Assembly: GCA_002323895.1 (NCBI GenBank)
Contig: DCQM01000105.1
Location: 1-7,323, forward strand
Origin: Akkermansiaceae bacterium UBA1518
GTDB lineage: Bacteria > Verrucomicrobiota > Verrucomicrobiia > Verrucomicrobiales > Akkermansiaceae
Length of the DNA stretch: 7,323 nucleotides
Reading direction: 5' to 3'
The translations under genes and the position numbers were made by a program. The notes under the pieces were generated by a model. That model saw only the letters and a program-made list of their open reading frames with translations. It was not told the origin of the DNA and made no database searches. Positions 6,716-7,323 of this stretch are shown here, piece after piece. Numbering within the stretch: position 1 is the first letter of the stretch; every line of letters starts with the position of its first letter.

Positions 6716-7099
6716 ATGAGTTTAGTTGGAATCGGCATTGATGTTGTGGAGGTTTCCCGCATTCGCTCGTCGATGGATGAGTTTGGGGTGAAGTTCCTTG
6801 CGCGGATATTCACTGAGAGAGAGCGGGATTATTGCGAGCGGCAAAAGATGCCAGAGATGCATTATGCGGCGAGATTCGCAGCGAAAGAAGCGATCTCTAA
6901 GGCTTTTGGGACAGGAATCGGTAAGGATGTCAGTTGGCTTGATATGGAAATCATAAAGAAGTCGAGCGGTGAGCCCGAAGTCCAGTTGAGTGGTGCAGCT
7001 GCGCTTAAGGCTAAGGAGGTTAAGGCTGGTCAAGTTATGGTCAGTTTGACGCACTCCAAGGATTACGCGGCTGCAAATGCCGTGATTATAGCTAGTTGA
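6716..7099 (+). CDS. acpS: Holo-[acyl-carrier-protein] synthase
   Basis: AcpS transfers the 4'-phosphopantetheine arm from CoA to a serine of apo-ACP, activating it for fatty acid synthesis. The 127-residue length is standard. Key features: N-terminal GIGIDVVEVSRI with the Mg-binding D9; FTERERDYC (32-40); ARFAAKEAISKAFGTGI with the Mg ligand E58 and K62; and the C-terminal SLTHSKDYAAANAV motif with H113. It starts 4 nt after the pdxJ stop with no visible Shine-Dalgarno, so translational coupling to pdxJ is likely. pdxJ-acpS adjacency is conserved in many bacteria, including E. coli, and supports both calls. It is the last gene of the purH operon; no convincing intrinsic terminator is seen behind it. 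Confidence 0.97.
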   Translation: MSLVGIGIDVVEVSRIRSSMDEFGVKFLARIFTERERDYCERQKMPEMHYAARFAAKEAISKAFGTGIGKDVSWLDMEIIKKSSGEPEVQLSGAAALKAKEVKAGQVMVSLTHSKDYAAANAVIIAS

Positions 7100-7149
7100 C
7101 TCCTTGTTGTTTGGTGGGGGGCTGAGTCAAAGAGCCTTGCTGGTTAAAG

Positions 7150-7179
7150 TTGATTCATTGATTCTGCATTACATATATT
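7150..7179 (+). promoter_or_regulatory. Candidate promoter upstream of a possible gene at the right edge
   Basis: TTGATT (7150-7155) and TATATT (7174-7179, five of six bases of the -10 consensus) are 18 nt apart. Transcription would begin near 7186. A second TTGATT at 7158-7163 makes a short tandem repeat with 8-bp period (TTGATTCATTGATTC). The position fits transcription of the open frame starting at 7249. The rest of the 7100-7248 gap shows nothing else I can name. Confidence 0.3.
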
Positions 7180-7248
7180 GTGTGAAGTTAGTTATTATCC
7201 TTTAAGCAATATGGGGTGACTGAGAACATCGACTTCATTAATGTCTGA

Positions 7249-7323
7249 ATGGATCTTAAACGAAGACCCGGTTTTGAGCTTAAGTTCTTGAAGAAATGGC
7301 GATTATTTTACCTTGGTTGGATT
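7249..7323 (+). CDS. Possible N-terminus of an unrecognised protein (runs off the window)
   Basis: From the ATG at 7249 a frame stays open for 25 codons to the last base; the preceding in-frame codon is TGA, so this is the earliest start. The peptide begins MDLKRRPGFELKFLKKWR and then turns hydrophobic and aromatic. A basic stretch followed by such residues is common at the N-terminus of membrane-associated proteins. No Shine-Dalgarno is evident, but purH and acpS also lack one. A promoter-like sequence lies about 70 nt upstream. The stretch is too short to identify a family, and a chance open frame of this length is quite possible. Confidence 0.35.
   Translation, partial: MDLKRRPGFELKFLKKWRLFYLGWI

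Noticed and set aside
6601..7054. Minus-strand open frames at 6601-6813 and 6722-7054
   Set aside because: They are antisense to pdxJ and acpS, both of which have intact catalytic motifs.
7120..7137. Possible terminator hairpin GGCT...AGCC after acpS
   Set aside because: The stem is only 4 bp with a 9-nt loop and no T-rich tract follows, so it does not qualify as an intrinsic terminator.
1..7323. Mobile element, CRISPR array, phage or toxin-antitoxin content
   Set aside because: No transposase or integrase motifs, terminal inverted repeats, regularly spaced repeats or small paired ORFs were found on either strand.

Overview
The window comes from a bacterium of roughly balanced GC content. 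The gene content fits a Gram-negative, possibly of the Verrucomicrobiota/PVC type. That assignment is an inference from the style of the Bat locus and from general protein resemblance; nothing in the window (no rRNA) proves it. There are no tRNA or rRNA genes, transposases, CRISPR arrays or prophage genes. Coding density is high and the window looks like ordinary chromosome rather than an island.

Left part (1-4234, all minus strand, read from 4234 down to 1): a tightly packed Bat ("Bacteroides aerotolerance"-type) operon. The order is a soluble DUF58 protein, a membrane protein with a DUF4381-like N-terminal half, the von Willebrand factor A (VWA) membrane protein BatA, and a long protein that joins a BatB-type VWA domain to a BatC-type TPR domain. 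The last protein is open to base 1, so its C-terminus and any following gene (BatD would be typical) lie outside the window. Spacings are 2 nt, a 4-nt ATGA overlap and a second 4-nt ATGA overlap, which indicates co-transcription and translational coupling. All three VWA-type domains keep recognisable metal-site (MIDAS) residues. The MoxR AAA+ ATPase gene that usually heads such operons is not present: the operon starts with DUF58.

Middle (4235-4407): a 173-bp divergent intergenic region holding the presumed promoters of both operons and a 10-bp direct repeat (ACGCAAATTT) at 34-bp spacing.

Right part (4408-7099, plus strand): purH (last two steps of IMP synthesis), pdxJ (pyridoxine 5'-phosphate synthase) and acpS (holo-ACP synthase), with gaps of 12 and 4 nt. 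pdxJ-acpS is a widely conserved pair; purH in front of it makes a three-gene housekeeping operon. Key catalytic residues are visible in all three.

Right edge (7100-7323): a 149-bp AT-rich gap with a plausible promoter, then a possible new plus-strand gene starting at 7249 and running off the window.

I found no strong evidence for an undescribed system. The most useful points are the BatB-BatC fusion with an apparently retained signal peptide in its middle, the missing MoxR gene, the double-TM C-terminal extension on the DUF4381-like protein, and the DUF58 start-site question.
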